From: Pachyseris speciosa
Taxonomy: Eukaryota; Cnidaria; Anthozoa; Scleractinia; Pachyseridae
DNA: 64,000 nucleotides
Assembly: GCA_016490735.1 (NCBI GenBank)
Contig: JAEMWC010000261.1
Span: forward strand, 706,001 to 770,000
Direction of reading: 5' to 3'
This document shows positions 44,101 through 54,700 of this stretch, piece by piece. The stretch's first letter is position 1. Every line of letters begins with the position of its first letter. The notes under the pieces are model-generated. The model was not told the origin of the DNA and made no database searches. It was given only the letters and a program-made list of their open reading frames with translations. The position numbers and the translations under genes were made by a program.

Positions 44101-45452
44101 ATGTGTATCCACCCATACGTTCAGTTTTGTCATCTGATAACTACCAGTAGCATTACTCACGTGATAAACTTTGAATATAAAATGAAAGCATGTTCCAGGT
44201 CTCCTTCATCATAGTAAATGTTTGCCTAGGCAAAACAAGTTGAGAAAATATGTTTTAAGGGCTATTGGTGCTAGCTGTTGAATGAAAGTTGCAAAGTGGT
44301 AACAATGGAAAGGTAGGGTAGACTGTCTTGTACACTGGTTTGAGCCATATAAAGATCACCAAAACTAGTTATAGGCAAGGATAACAGGAATCAGCCCTGA
44401 ATTCTCATCTAATGAAAGATGCAGGATCTAATTTATTTGCATACAAATTTCTGTAGACAGGTAAGCTCAAAATGACCCATGTCTGTGGGAGGAGGGCAGA
44501 GGGGATCTACAGTAAAGGTCCCACTTCCTGTATCAATCCACCCTATTTCATACTCTATCAGATTTTTTGTCATCCCCTCTTTGCCCTACTTTTCTTTCTA
44601 AAAAAACTTCATGTAACATTCCAAATTTTCTTTCTTTCTCCTCCTGAAAAGCCCAGTTCTGTCATAAATACTGTCCTTCCTACTTCCCAATGTCAGTTTT
44701 TTGTCTTATTTTGTTTCCACTTGTTCTGTTATGCTCCTCATATTTCCACATCATCAAGTTATAAATGTTCAAGTTCGCAGACTTTGAGCACTAATTTCAA
44801 GATGCTCCTTCCACAGTCTTGACTTAATGACCTTTTCAAAATGCAAGTCAAATTAATAGTAAAAACTGTAAGATAGTGTTTTGACAACGTCCATCAATAT
44901 TATTATGTTCTTTTGGGGGTACTCCCTGAATCTCTTAGATTTATGTTTGAGTACCTCTTGTAACTGGAAAAATTACGCATCAGTGCTATTTTTGTCATTT
45001 TAGATTACTTCACTTCCTCATTCAGCAGATGACATATAAGCTTAATAAAGCTAAGCTCGATGTATCATGCTTGTTTTCGATCGATTCTAGTGCAAAATCA
45101 CAAGAAAATCTCCGTTTCTTCAAACTAAAAAAAAAAGACAAGACAACTCCATTAATGAAAGTGACATAGGCATACAATGTTCGAGCTCCACAATACCAAA
45201 CATTTACTTTAACTTTGGATAGTCCCCACGAAATTCTTGCGCTTGTATCTGGTGTTGGACGATCCGGCGAGAAAATTTTTCTTGCTCACGCTCGGGATAA
45301 AAGGGATTGAAAGAGTAATAACTTACCATTTTCTCCATCTCAATGCCTGATCTAAAGTATTTCTTTGGTGCTATGCTGTTGTCAACATGCACGTCACCAG
45401 CAAACTGCACAAGTTTTCTCACTCTTTCCGATGGATCTCTCTCGTCCGCCAT
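30902..45452 (-). CDS. STAMBP: AMSH/STAMBP-type K63-specific deubiquitinase, complete, 11 exons
   Basis: Exons in coding order: 45452-45327, 44225-44161, 41645-41570, 37287-37183, 36126-35807, 35467-35433, 34472-34345, 33455-33318, 32602-32490, 31818-31716, 30970-30902 (TGA). All phases join: 1278 bases, 425 residues, against 424 in human STAMBP. Order: N-terminal MIT domain, charged coiled coil, proline/serine linker, JAMM metalloprotease domain. The family cleaves K63-linked ubiquitin chains on endosomes with ESCRT-0/III partners. Zinc ligands and catalytic residues are present: Glu in LETCGIL, then [14 protein letters not shown], which is HxHx7SxxD exactly. ATG at 45452 has a good context (ACAATGG) and matches the family start; an in-frame ATG 31 codons upstream (45545) would add a segment without family similarity. 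The tail ends VIDLRFKN where human ends in ITDLR. Confidence 0.93.
31481..31518. repeat. (CAA)n-like A-rich microsatellite
   Basis: Runs of ACAACAACAACAAAACAAAACAAAA in an AMSH intron, next to a poly-A stretch. Simple repeat. Confidence 0.8.
32060..32300 (+). mobile_element. tRNA-derived SINE family 1, copy 1
   Basis: A tRNA-like head (GTTGGCACAGTGGTGAGAG as box A, GGGTTTGATTCCC as box B), then the tail words AAGAGGTTTTTCGCTGGGTACTCC and GTTTTCCCCACTCCCC, then a TGATTTGA-rich end and a GAT/GGT microsatellite (about 32337-32390). Same family at 35200-35340 and 37743-38012. The cloverleaf is not good enough for a working tRNA. Confidence 0.75.
33690..34035 (+). mobile_element. tRNA-derived SINE family 2, copy 1
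   Basis: TGTAGCTCAGTTGGTGAGAG (box A) and GGCTTCAAACCCC (box B), then GAAATCCTGGATTTTTTTCAGG and GCGAGGATCACTCTTCATTTG. Flanks carry CACGGAAACATACAAACCCA and CACAGGAACATACAAACCCA as a direct repeat. Same family, opposite strand, at 48506-48880. Confidence 0.7.
35098..35150. repeat. (AAT)n microsatellite
   Basis: About 17 AAT units with one interruption, in an AMSH intron. Confidence 0.9.
35200..35340 (-). mobile_element. SINE family 1, truncated copy
   Basis: CAAATCAAATCAAATCAAATG followed by GGGGAAAACCGGAGTACCTGG and GAGAAAAACCTCT, the complement of the tail at 32160-32240. The tRNA-like head is missing. Confidence 0.65.
35433..37287 (-). CDS. AMSH coiled-coil and linker exons (37287-37183, 36126-35807, 35467-35433)
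   Basis: [20 protein letters not shown] and a run of Glu/Lys/Gln ([20 protein letters not shown]) form a long charged helix. A linker follows with [18 protein letters not shown], proline-rich and possibly an SH3 or clathrin contact (inference). The 35 base exon 35467-35433 was found by phase: exon 5 ends two bases into a codon and the JAMM exon needs one base brought in. Only this exon, with acceptor CATGTAG and donor CCA/GTGAAG, fitted among the candidates I tried. It is the least certain exon. Confidence 0.75.
36683..37076. mobile_element. Long palindromic element, ~167 bp arms
   Basis: Left arm 36683-36849 and right arm 36909-37076 are nearly perfect complements around a 59 base centre. 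Because of the symmetry the same peptide ([18 protein letters not shown]) can be read on both strands; this is not a gene. A diverged relative is at 43260-43572. It lies between two AMSH exons, so the RNA would form a very long hairpin. Confidence 0.9.
37743..38012 (-). mobile_element. SINE family 1, copy 3
   Basis: Read on the minus strand: a head with GGTTTGATTCCTGGATTC (box B), GAGGTTTTTCTCTGGG, ACTCCGGTTTTCCTC and a tail with AGTAGAGCATCTGTGCTGAG, matching 32060-32300 in order. Confidence 0.7.
38060..38155 (-). mobile_element. MITE family B, truncated copy 3
   Basis: The complement reads CGGGACAAACGGGCTGGGTAGCCAATCACAGCAGG... and CATGTAATAAATGG, the right-hand part of the elements at 17385 and 29813. 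It ends at a run of about 17 G (38161-38177). Confidence 0.7.
38662..39606. mobile_element. TIR element, TTAACCCATTG ends
   Basis: It begins TTAACCCATTGGCACC and ends GTCAATGGGTTAA, 11 bp perfect inverted ends about 945 bp apart. Inner hairpins (CGACCTACCGCC about 39189, GGCGGTAGGTCG about 39252) are present. The 139-codon frame over it (minus strand 38553-38972) resembles no protein I know. Confidence 0.65.
39641..40015 (+). pseudogene. RecQ-like DNA helicase fragment, degenerate
   Basis: The plus strand encodes [37 protein letters not shown] (a Walker A box in which the Gly before Lys-Ser is replaced), [10 protein letters not shown] (motif Ia) and, after frame changes, [13 protein letters not shown] (a DEAH-like motif II with Glu for Asp). 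This is the order of a superfamily 2 RecQ-type helicase. Only the first lobe is present, with frameshifts and stops. It lies inside an AMSH intron on the opposite strand and fills the gap between two related TIR elements. Probably a dead copy of a cellular or transposon-borne helicase. Confidence 0.7.
40262..40841. mobile_element. TIR element related to 38662-39606
   Basis: It begins TAACCTTTTGGCTCCTG; the complement of its end reads TAACCCTTTGACTCCTAC. Internal GGCCGGTG and poly-pyrimidine stretches. No transposase. Confidence 0.55.
41570..45452 (-). CDS. AMSH MIT-domain exons (45452-45327, 44225-44161, 41645-41570)
   Basis: They encode [15 protein letters not shown], then [20 protein letters not shown] and [17 protein letters not shown]. 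These match the three helices of the AMSH MIT domain, which docks on ESCRT-III tails. The tyrosine-rich helix 2 and the LP-H-YKxA word are conserved. Introns of 1.1 kb (44226-45326) and 2.5 kb (41646-44160) separate them. Confidence 0.9.
41712..43113. mobile_element. 1.4 kb non-autonomous DNA transposon, TA target duplication
   Basis: Left end CAGTACCGGCCGGAGGGATT (41712); the complement of the right end is CAGTACCGGCGGCCGGAGGG (to 43113). Both continue ATTGCAGCAT and are flanked by TA. Subterminal DNA on both sides is packed with GCGTG/CACGC words (GCGTGGACACTGCGTGGGC near 42990), typical of transposase-binding arrays. Centre is unique, without transposase. Confidence 0.85.
43260..43572. mobile_element. 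Diverged relative of the palindrome at 36683
   Basis: It shares GTCGTTTTTCGATTTTGCTCGG, AATTTCTGCATGT, AACTGCAATTC, AAGAAACCAACCTTCCA and TAGGTTGGTTATGTTC with the 36683 element in the same order. The right arm has lost part of its length. Confidence 0.7.
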
Positions 45453-48132
45453 TGTTGATATTTTTCCTCTCTCGCGCCAGCCCCCCTCGGTGATTTCCTG
45501 CATGTACGCTGTCATGAATACACCGATGTATAACCAGGGTGCCACGATTCATCACAAGCTCAACGGGGCTACACACATATAAAGTTAATACTCGCTGGGA
45601 GCCCTTGGCGCCCAGGACCTTATCCCCAGCCTCCATCGCCCCAAACTCCCCCTCCCCCCAAAAAAAACCAACAAACAAACAAACAAACAAAAAGCAAGCA
45701 AAACGCCAAAACAAGCAACACCCAAAGTATCGTGTTTACTTTTCGTCTTCGAGCCATATATAGAAGGCCCCCATAACTTAGCCGTGCTATATACTAAATT
45801 AGATGTTATTTTCATGTTGGAAACTAAATGTTGGAATCTGTATTAATTTGCAACAATTTAGCGTCAATTGTTGTAAGAGTTTAATAAGGTTCTCTTTAAA
45901 TTGTTTTTAACCCAGTAAGCAATTTCGGAGGAACGGGCCCCACATTCTTTCATTTTCATTCGCTCCTATATTCATTTCTTGGTCAATTACTTGTTCTTTC
46001 TGATAACCTGCAAGCTCTTTCCCCCTTATCGCATAAAAAATATAGCTTCTTTAATCGAAGAGTTTCAGAAACAAAGAAACAAAGGTAGACTTTCTTGCCT
46101 CCAAAGTCTAAATTCAATTTTATTGCTTAGACAACTAAAAAGGAGCACATTTGCAGCCTCTGAATCACCGTTGCTCTACATTCTAAATTTTACACCGTTT
46201 GGTGGCCTGAAATAATCTGACGTTAAAATAAACAACATATTGACATGACTAACCTAAAGAGTATTATCAGGTTTTAGCCAAAATCCACACCCGATCCACC
46301 CAGCCAAAATGTGCGAATCATGCGAAGGAAACGTCTTTCATTGATTTGTTACACACAATTATCACTGTAAAGGTTATTTGCAAAGTCTTAGCTTATTACT
46401 GTCTGCAAATTCTTTATCAGAAAGAAATGAGCTCACACATAGCCAAAAGAGTTTGAATAGCTAGTCTTTGGAAGCCTTCAAAAAATTAAAGCTACGACAG
46501 TTTTCCCGCTTTTTTTTTGTTAAATCGAAGAGGTAGATTTGCCCTCATAATGTTACCAAACCAGTATACCTACTGCAGCTATAATCTGTGAACGAACAAT
46601 TATCGTAAACGTCAAAGAGATATTTCACCAGCCTGAGGCAGAGCCAGCCTTATAAGTTTCGTAGCGGACATAGTAACGAGACCGGAAGTTTAACAAGACA
46701 ACAAAATATGAACAATATGCAGAGTGTAAATGTTTAAAAAGCTGCTTGGATTTAAGTTCTACGAAACGTCTACCAAGGAAACAATAATTACCGGTACCTT
46801 TTTTATTTCTTTTTAAGAAATAAAATTCTAAAATAATTAATTTAATATACATGCACAGCAAACCGTTTTGAACCAATGAAAATGCACGTAAAACATGTCC
46901 TAGAATATCATACTCTATAACACTATTTGCGTGTTGGCCTCACGTGGCTCAGAAATTCAGTTAACAGCATTTGCTTTTTACAATATTTTTACACCTTTTG
47001 CTAGTCATTACCAGAAAATATACTTTCAATAACGCAGGTATCAGGTTCATTAACGTCAAAATACATTCATCTCGACGAATCGCCATTCATTTTCGTTGTT
47101 TACAAATTCATTAACCATTTTTGCAAATTCATAACATACATTAACACATACAGGCAACCATTTACAATATGGGGCAGTCTATAGTGCTAATATACAATCA
47201 TTAACGCCGTTTTTTAGTTCAATAAGAGGAGAATGAAATTTCAATAACTCAAAACTTTTAATGTCGAACGCTACAAACACATCAACTTAGTACGTCTTTC
47301 ATGTCGCTAAAAAATTGTTTGTACTATCAAAGTTCTTCAAAAAATTGTCATTATCCATGGATTTCTTCGCCATTTAAGAACTGTGGAAAATATGTTTGCA
47401 AAAAGTGATACCACTGGGAACATTTGTGGGCGGTTATACTGTCGACGTTTCGCCGGCATGCTCTCAACAGTATGAACTTCACACAGCACTGTACAATTTA
47501 ACACATTCATATCTGAATGGAAAGGTTCTGCTTCATATTTCAGGTTTATTCTTCCCCGATTTTGTGTAAAAAACATTTGTGTTATTGAATTTTATTCTCT
47601 TTATTGAACTAATAAACGGCGTTAATGTTTGTATATTAGCACTATAGAATGCCCCATAGTATAAATGGTTGCCTATACGTGTTAATGTATGTTAAAGGAT
47701 ACGCAAAAATGCTTAATGAATTTGTAAACAACGAAACTGAAAGACGATTGGTAAAAATGAATGTATGCGTTGATTATGTATTAATGAACATGATACCTGC
47801 GTTATTGAAAGTATATTTTCTGGTAATGACCAGCAAAAGGTGTAATTAACAATTATTTCACCCATAGACATGAGTACAATAATTGTTTATTGCAAGGACC
47901 ACTCATGCATCAAGAAAAACGCTATTAACTGACTTATCAAACGAAAATTTCGTAAGATATGGGCTACAACAGGCTGATAGCCTATTAAGAAGCAGCCAAT
48001 TACGGCGCACCTTTCATCATATCCACCTACGGTCTATATAACAGCTCATAACCCATCCATACAATAACAGTATCCTTTTTTGCATGTTACAATGCGAAAC
48101 TGTGTGAATCTTCAACTTGAAGATCTCTTCAG
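45453..48132. other. Spacer between IKK stop and AMSH start
   Basis: It holds the AMSH promoter and 5' UTR (unresolved; GC-richer near 45440-45620, no TATA box seen), and most of its middle is the long-TIR element 46989-47845. The minus-strand word AATAAA at 47891-47886, about 240 bases after the IKK stop, is the likely IKK polyadenylation signal. No other gene was found. Confidence 0.6.
46989..47845. mobile_element. Element with ~250 bp terminal inverted repeats
   Basis: Left arm about 46989-47240 (TACACCTTTTGCTAGTCATT...AACGCCG) and right arm about 47590-47845 (CGGCGTTAATG...AATGACCAGCAAAAGGTGTA) are about 85-90% complementary by eye. The centre (47240-47590) has no recognised protein. A long-TIR non-autonomous transposon. 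Confidence 0.8.
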
Positions 48133-48192
48133 TTAAACACTGGTTTTGTCCTCTGAATCGCTTTCATCCTCGAGGAATTCCCAGTCGAGAGT
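48133..48192 (-). CDS. IKK last exon with NEMO-binding-like motif
   Basis: Twenty codons: TLDWEFLEDESDSEDKTSV then TAA. LDWEFL sits where human IKK-alpha and IKK-beta have LDWSWL, the hexapeptide that docks on NEMO, and is likewise followed by an acidic stretch. Ser is replaced by Glu and the second Trp by Phe. Acceptor TTTCAG. Confidence 0.85.
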   Translation of the reverse strand, partial: TLDWEFLEDESDSEDKTSV

Positions 48193-48675
48193 CTGAAACG
48201 AAAAGAATTTTTTACACGCGAATATTTACTGTACTGATACATCTGTGGTCAGGTATCTAGAAAAGGAGACAACTCCATCAAACTCATTAACACCATGGAC
48301 GCACAAGTGACGAGCTCAATCATTTTACACTGCGTTGCCCATACATGTACTGCGTGGATCAGAGATGGCAAATGCATTCCGTGTGACGATGAAGAGGGGG
48401 TGGACGGATTGCGGGGGGGGGGGGGGGGCAATCAGAGGGAAAGGGTGCGGGAACTAGAAGAGAGAAAAGATATGTGACGAGGCTAGATTGGAGAGAAAAA
48501 GTATTGTGAATGATATATGAAATAAATCATATTTGAACTGCGGAAATGAAATCACATGAAGAATGATCCTCGCAGTTGTGAATGCAATTTATACAACTGC
48601 GAAAAGAACCCTGAAAAAAAAAATTCAGGACTTCAACGGGGTTTGAACCCGTGACCTCGCGATTACCGGTGCGAT

Positions 48676-48716
<41 letters not shown>

Positions 48717-51700
48717 AGGTCAATTGTGGGTTCATATGTTCCCGTGAAAGAAATGAGTGTGAATGATATATGAAATAAATCATACATGAACTGCGGGAAT
48801 GAAATCAAATGAAGAATGATCCTCGCAGTTGTGAACGCAATTTATGCAATTGCGAAAAGAAGCCTGAAAAAAAGTATTGTTGCATAAAAAACAAATGCAT
48901 GCAAAACGTGCAGAAGCAATGACATTTACTGACAGCTAATCACGTGACTAAAGTAATCAAGTATCGACACCCCCACTTCAGGTCGGGGTCTGGGAGAAAG
49001 TGGGTTCTCCATCCCACAAATTTAATAAGCAGATTGACTGTAACAAACTTGTTGCTATAGCCTCATTAACCAACCACCTACAATGGTACGATAGTCATTA
49101 ATGATCGTCGAGAAAAGCAAAATACCTCTGCGTCCTTAATCTGATCTACTTTCAGGTTATTTAACACTTCTGCAAACCTGCAAGGAAATAAATGCTGAGT
49201 GAGCATCTAAAAAGAAAATCAAACACAGACTTAAATAAAAAATGGACCGATGTGAAACAGTCAGCTTGGAAAAAATTTAAGTCTTTAAAAATGACGCATC
49301 TTAAATAGCCACGCCATCCCAAATATTCAACTGGAAGGTTATTATATATCCCTAAATTAATCAAATTCTTTGAGTCCAATCAACTTGACGCTGGAACTCA
49401 TGCTTCAAACTCTCTAAGTAATTGACGATTCATATTCCCCGTTTTCACCGCCATGTTATGACCAGCGTAGTAGTTAGTGGGCCCCCAGTTTCAGTCGCAG
49501 TTGGATTTAATGGCAAAATAAAATAAGATGAAGTCTTGACTTGAGAGAGATAGATCTGATTTGTGCGAGCTGAAAACATTACCTAAACCACATGCAATAA
49601 AATTCGATGCATATGTGCCAGTATATAACTTATTACTTTACCCTGGAATTGAGAGAAATTTCTAGACAGTAACAACTTCAATATAAATATACATCAACTT
49701 ACTTTTCAAAACCTCTTGAACTCTCCTCTATCAGGACAAGGGATTGAGGGCTGCACCTGAACAAGAGAACCTTAAAATCAAACCCAACTCTTCTGCATCC
49801 TTTTAATCCTGAATTTAATAAAAGATCTTACAGAAATACGCTCCTTGTTCTTGCAAACCTAAAATACTAGCATAAGAACATATTGACTACAATAAAACTT
49901 TCTTACCACGAACTAGTGAGTGAAGAAAGCGATGAAGACGATCCACTTGAAACACGACGGCCATCCTGACCTCTTAGTTTCTAACAGAGAATAAGAGAAT
50001 AAGCCATCACAAGACGCATAAGATACGACACAGCATGCCTGTATTCTATATTGCAGTTTTGTTGAACCAAACACTTTGTCACCACGTAAAGAGTAATTCA
50101 CAGCTGAGAAATATTCGATAATTACTTAAGATTAACGAAGGGCCCGGAAATGCCCACTCCAGACAAGTTTTATTACAGTGTCGTAGTAGTTTATGTATTG
50201 CTTAAACGTTCCCGTAAATTAAAATGAAGGCAAATACCTTTGACTGAAGAAGTTTCCATAGGTCAATTTGTCTCTGCCTTTGCATCTAATGAAGGCGATA
50301 AGCAAATCAGTTTCACGTTCTTTCAGCGAGAAAAGAAACACAAGCGAGCGAAAAATAGCTCCGTAACATGAACTGCAATTTTCACCACGTATGCCGCATG
50401 TTCTCCATCGCGGCCACTAGTAATGCTCGAGGTGTGGCGAGGATTAATAGAGAAGGACGACTATTGCAACAAGGGAACTTGGATACACAGGACACCGACA
50501 GACACGGGAACAGCAGGTTTGATGACCGCCATCAGTTGTTACTGAGTAAAGCGCGTAACGAGATTAATTTTTTTCTCCTTCACTTTTTTACATTCTTGTG
50601 TTACCCTTTTTTGCCTTGTCAACACTGGATACAAAGTTGAGCTTTGGAAAGTGTCTCCACGTCGTTCGGGATTGAGGAGGAACCTTAACCGTCATTTTTG
50701 TCTATTTTTTTTTGTTTCCTCATTTCGTAAGGATTGCTCCGGGAGGGGGAATTTCAAATATTTTCCCCTTTTCTCGCTCTTTTTTTCTTCATTTTGTTCA
50801 GTTTCATTATGAAATAAACAGATATTCTTATAATGCCCCTTTTTCAGTTACGTACACCCTTTTGAAAAATGTACGCGGGCGCACTATTACAGTTTTCAGT
50901 TTTTGCCTTGACCGGCAAAACATATCATGAAGAGCGGATGATGTTATCAACAATAATTCGAAGTCCATACGTATAAATTTCCGGCAATAACAATTCAATC
51001 TATTAAAGAAAGAAAAATAAACTGGCGTGCCGGTGCGGATGAGTTTGAACTCGACACCCTTCGTTCTTAGAATAACTGCACCTTGCGCTGTAATACCGCA
51101 CACCACTTCAGCTGTTTGCTTAATGTGACATTTGAATAAATCTTTGTTTATGAAACTGCAGAACACTTTCCTTGATTAAAAATATTTGTTGAACAGAATC
51201 AGATATAAGAGGAACCTTACTTCTGTAACGTTAACGTTTGGCTAAAATCACCCTGAAAAAAAAAAAAACAAACAAACAAAGAATCTTAGTTTCCCTACCC
51301 CCTCCCAACATCCCCCACCCCCTCCCCCCCCCCCCAAAAAAAAAGAATGTAAAAAGCGAAAGAGGAAAAAGAGAAAAAAATACACATCGTTACGTCGCCA
51401 CCCGTTACACCGTTAAGCGTTTTCATTTACAACCACCAACAACGGTAAACAAAACAGAGTCTCTGATAAACAATTGATGCATACTTTGGGGGAATTTTTA
51501 GGCTTTCTCCTACCAAAAGCAAAAACACGAAATCACCAAATTCAAGCTTTTATGGACAACGTGGACACAGGGTGGTCAATTGATTTTCTGTTTCTGAGCT
51601 TTAACACTGCTCCAACCGGCATTCAGCTCCGCGATGTCTCAGCCACAGTACTTCACGATTGGGAATGTTTTAAGTCAGAGAAGAGGATAGTGGAGTCCGA

Positions 51701-54700
51701 AGGGGTTATTAAGTGACTGTTGTTTAAAAAAAAGGCAGCTAAAAAAATATACAAACAAAGTTACATTTAACGGTTAGGAAATATGAACCAACCTCTTTAA
51801 GTTCTTCTTGTCTTTCCAGAAGTTTACATTTTGCTTGAACAAGCCGCGTCGTCACGCCACGAATATCCTTTTTGCAGGAAATAACTTTGCTAGAGTAATC
51901 AAAAAGGAGACTACATGTCATAACTACGGAATACGTAAAAAGCGACCAGTGACGAACAATAATTCTCATGCGTTAATGAACGTTTCAATATGACATGTTT
52001 CAAGATAATGAGTGCTTCTCGGAATTACGAAATTCACAAACATGCAGGGTCTCCATTTTAAGCGGAAGCACTGCCGGCAAAGTGTTAATTGAAACCCATG
52101 CAGCCCACGAATTAAACTGCTCATTCTTACCTCAAATGGGTGAAAATATCCTTGTGGAGCTTTTCTTTCTGAGCGAGGAATTGCAAAACTATTGCCACCA
52201 TTTTTTTAGAGTTCCCTGGCTGTCTATCACCTGAAAAACACAAGTGTTGACTCTACTGAGCGAGAAAAACAATTAAGAAAAGTTTGAAGCGCTCAATTCC
52301 CATATATTACGTTTTCCGTGAAAACTTGAAAAACTATTTTGTCAGTTGTTTTTCTAGTGGCACTCTTGGGGAAAGGTTAACTGACCGTTGAATACCTTTC
52401 GACCAATTACTGACCCACGACCTCTGCGATACCGTTGCAGTGCTCTATCAACTGAGCTAACAACCCATCTGGGAGCCGGTCATAATGCTGACCAGCTCCC
52501 AGTTGACTTGTTAGCTCAGTCGGTAGAGCACTGCAACGGTATCGCAGAGGTCGTGGGTTCGTATCCCGTACAAGCCTGAATTTTTTTTCTGGCTTTACGT
52601 GTTCATACCTGCGATGATCATTCACATATTCACTCTTTAATCTGCAGTTCAAATATATGACTTTCATATATTCATAGTGAAAACTAAAACTTCTACATTA
52701 AATAGTGCTTAAACCAGAAGGTTTTTCTGGCCCCTTCTTTTGACTTGATGAACGAAATTACGGAATGCAACTCCGTGACAAAATGAACCTTTCATGCAAA
52801 AACAATAGAGTAACTCTCTCGGTCATCGTTAAAGGGAAAAGCTCAACGGAGGCCAAGCTTTCTTAAGCAAACTTTGTTTCTTTGTTTGTTTTTCCAGCTT
52901 TCCAAGATTACGCTTTAGATGAGATTGCATTCACTCCATGTTTATTTCAAGGGGATCTTGCTGTAAAAACCAAGACGTTTCTTTTGATACCACAAGCCTC
53001 TGAACCTCAGGCTTAACGATGTACAGTAGGTGTTTATCACTTGGATCACGGCACTCGTTTGACAATTGCAGGTCCTGTCATTACAAGAACATAATTCAAA
53101 TTGAAACTAACGCAGAAAAAACATCCAACTGGAAGAAAGCACACCAATTGTTTAAACAAACATAAGCTTAGGGACCGTCATGACAAATCCAGCTTGTGGT
53201 CAGCGCGAGGAAAAGAATGTCGGTATTTGAAGTCCGGCGACCTAACCATTCGCCCAAGCAGCTTGCGCTTAAAACTTTTAAAAAGAAAGACGCCATTCTT
53301 CATTATTGTAATGAGCTTCGTCCCCACTTTTCCTCAAAACCAATGTTGACATATCAACGAAGACTGCAGATGGCCAAAAAAATCGACAACAAATTAACGG
53401 AGTAACAAAGTGAACTTGTGGCTCAAAAAGTGCATTGCTCGGAGACGTTTGGCGAGTTATTGTAGTTCATGGCTGTTTTTCCACAAAACACCGTTCACTC
53501 ACTTTGTAATTACAACAAAGTTATGAAATAGTTTGCAGGAGGTGCCACTTTTGATGTTTTTTAACGGAAAAGAGTAATATAAAGCAAAGCATTTCCACAA
53601 ATAGACATATTAATGAATTCTAACTTTGTCTCAAATCGTCGAATAGTTGAACAGCACCGCTGTACCTAAGGGAAAGAAAAAGAACTGAAATTAATCATTT
53701 GATGTGCTTAGAGCAGAGGGTAAACGCCGGAAAATTTTTAAAGCAGCATACAAGATACAGAATAAGGATAGAGACACACGACTTCAAGCGATGAAGCTTC
53801 ATTCCAGTTTCTTTGTCAAAGGGAAGTAGATGAAAGGAGCATGGTCACGGCTCGCGCACGCTCATTGACGCGCGAAATGTTTTGATAAATGTCGGCTAAA
53901 TTTTTCAAAACATCGGCGGATCTGTCGTTGAGGAGATTGTATCATCGTTTATCTCCGCCATCCTACCTTGGCAAGCTTTGTTTTTTTGGTATTCGTTATC
54001 TTGTGGGTCATAAGGAATTATTAATGGAGACTTCTTCGAGATCCAGAGATATTTGGGACGTTTTTGGCTCACCGATCAAACAGCTTTCGGAGCATGTCAG
54101 GCCGTGGCGGCCATCGTACTGGCAGTGGACGGAGGAAAATCCACAAAAGTACAACTGACGCTATTCGTTTTTGGCAGAGGGGACATTGGAGAATATGAAT
54201 AGAATGTGGAATAACGTTCCTCGTGCATTCCAATCAACTCGATTTTCCCTAGAAGCTAAGTTTCGTATGGAACCATGTAACTTATGAGAACTACCGCCCC
54301 GCTTCATCTGGCCCCGCGTCCGGTATTCTCTGACATTATTTTCGGTCAGCCCTTACCCGCAAGAGTGACAGTCGTGTGTGTTACCACTTTTCGCGAATCA
54401 CCACTAATTTTGCTGAATTCCCTAATAAAGGTTTTGGTCAAGATCACAAACTACACCTGCACAATATTCGGTATTCTCCTTTGGTGCGTTAACATCACAC
54501 TCATAACAGCGTAGAAAAAGAAAACATCTATTTCTTTTTCAGAGTAGTTTTAAACTGAGTGTCGAAAGTAATTCGTGTTTGCTTTGGTTTTCCTTTATTT
54601 CGCTGTGATTGGTTGGAAAAACTATTGCGCCACTTTCTCAACCAATAAGAAGCAAAACCAAAACCAATCGTGACTTGCGCGCACGCATTTTCCCGCGCTT

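Noticed and set aside
48590..48710. Functional tRNA gene on the minus strand
   Set aside because: Box A and B are good but the anticodon stem does not pair, and the sequence continues into a SINE tail shared with other copies.
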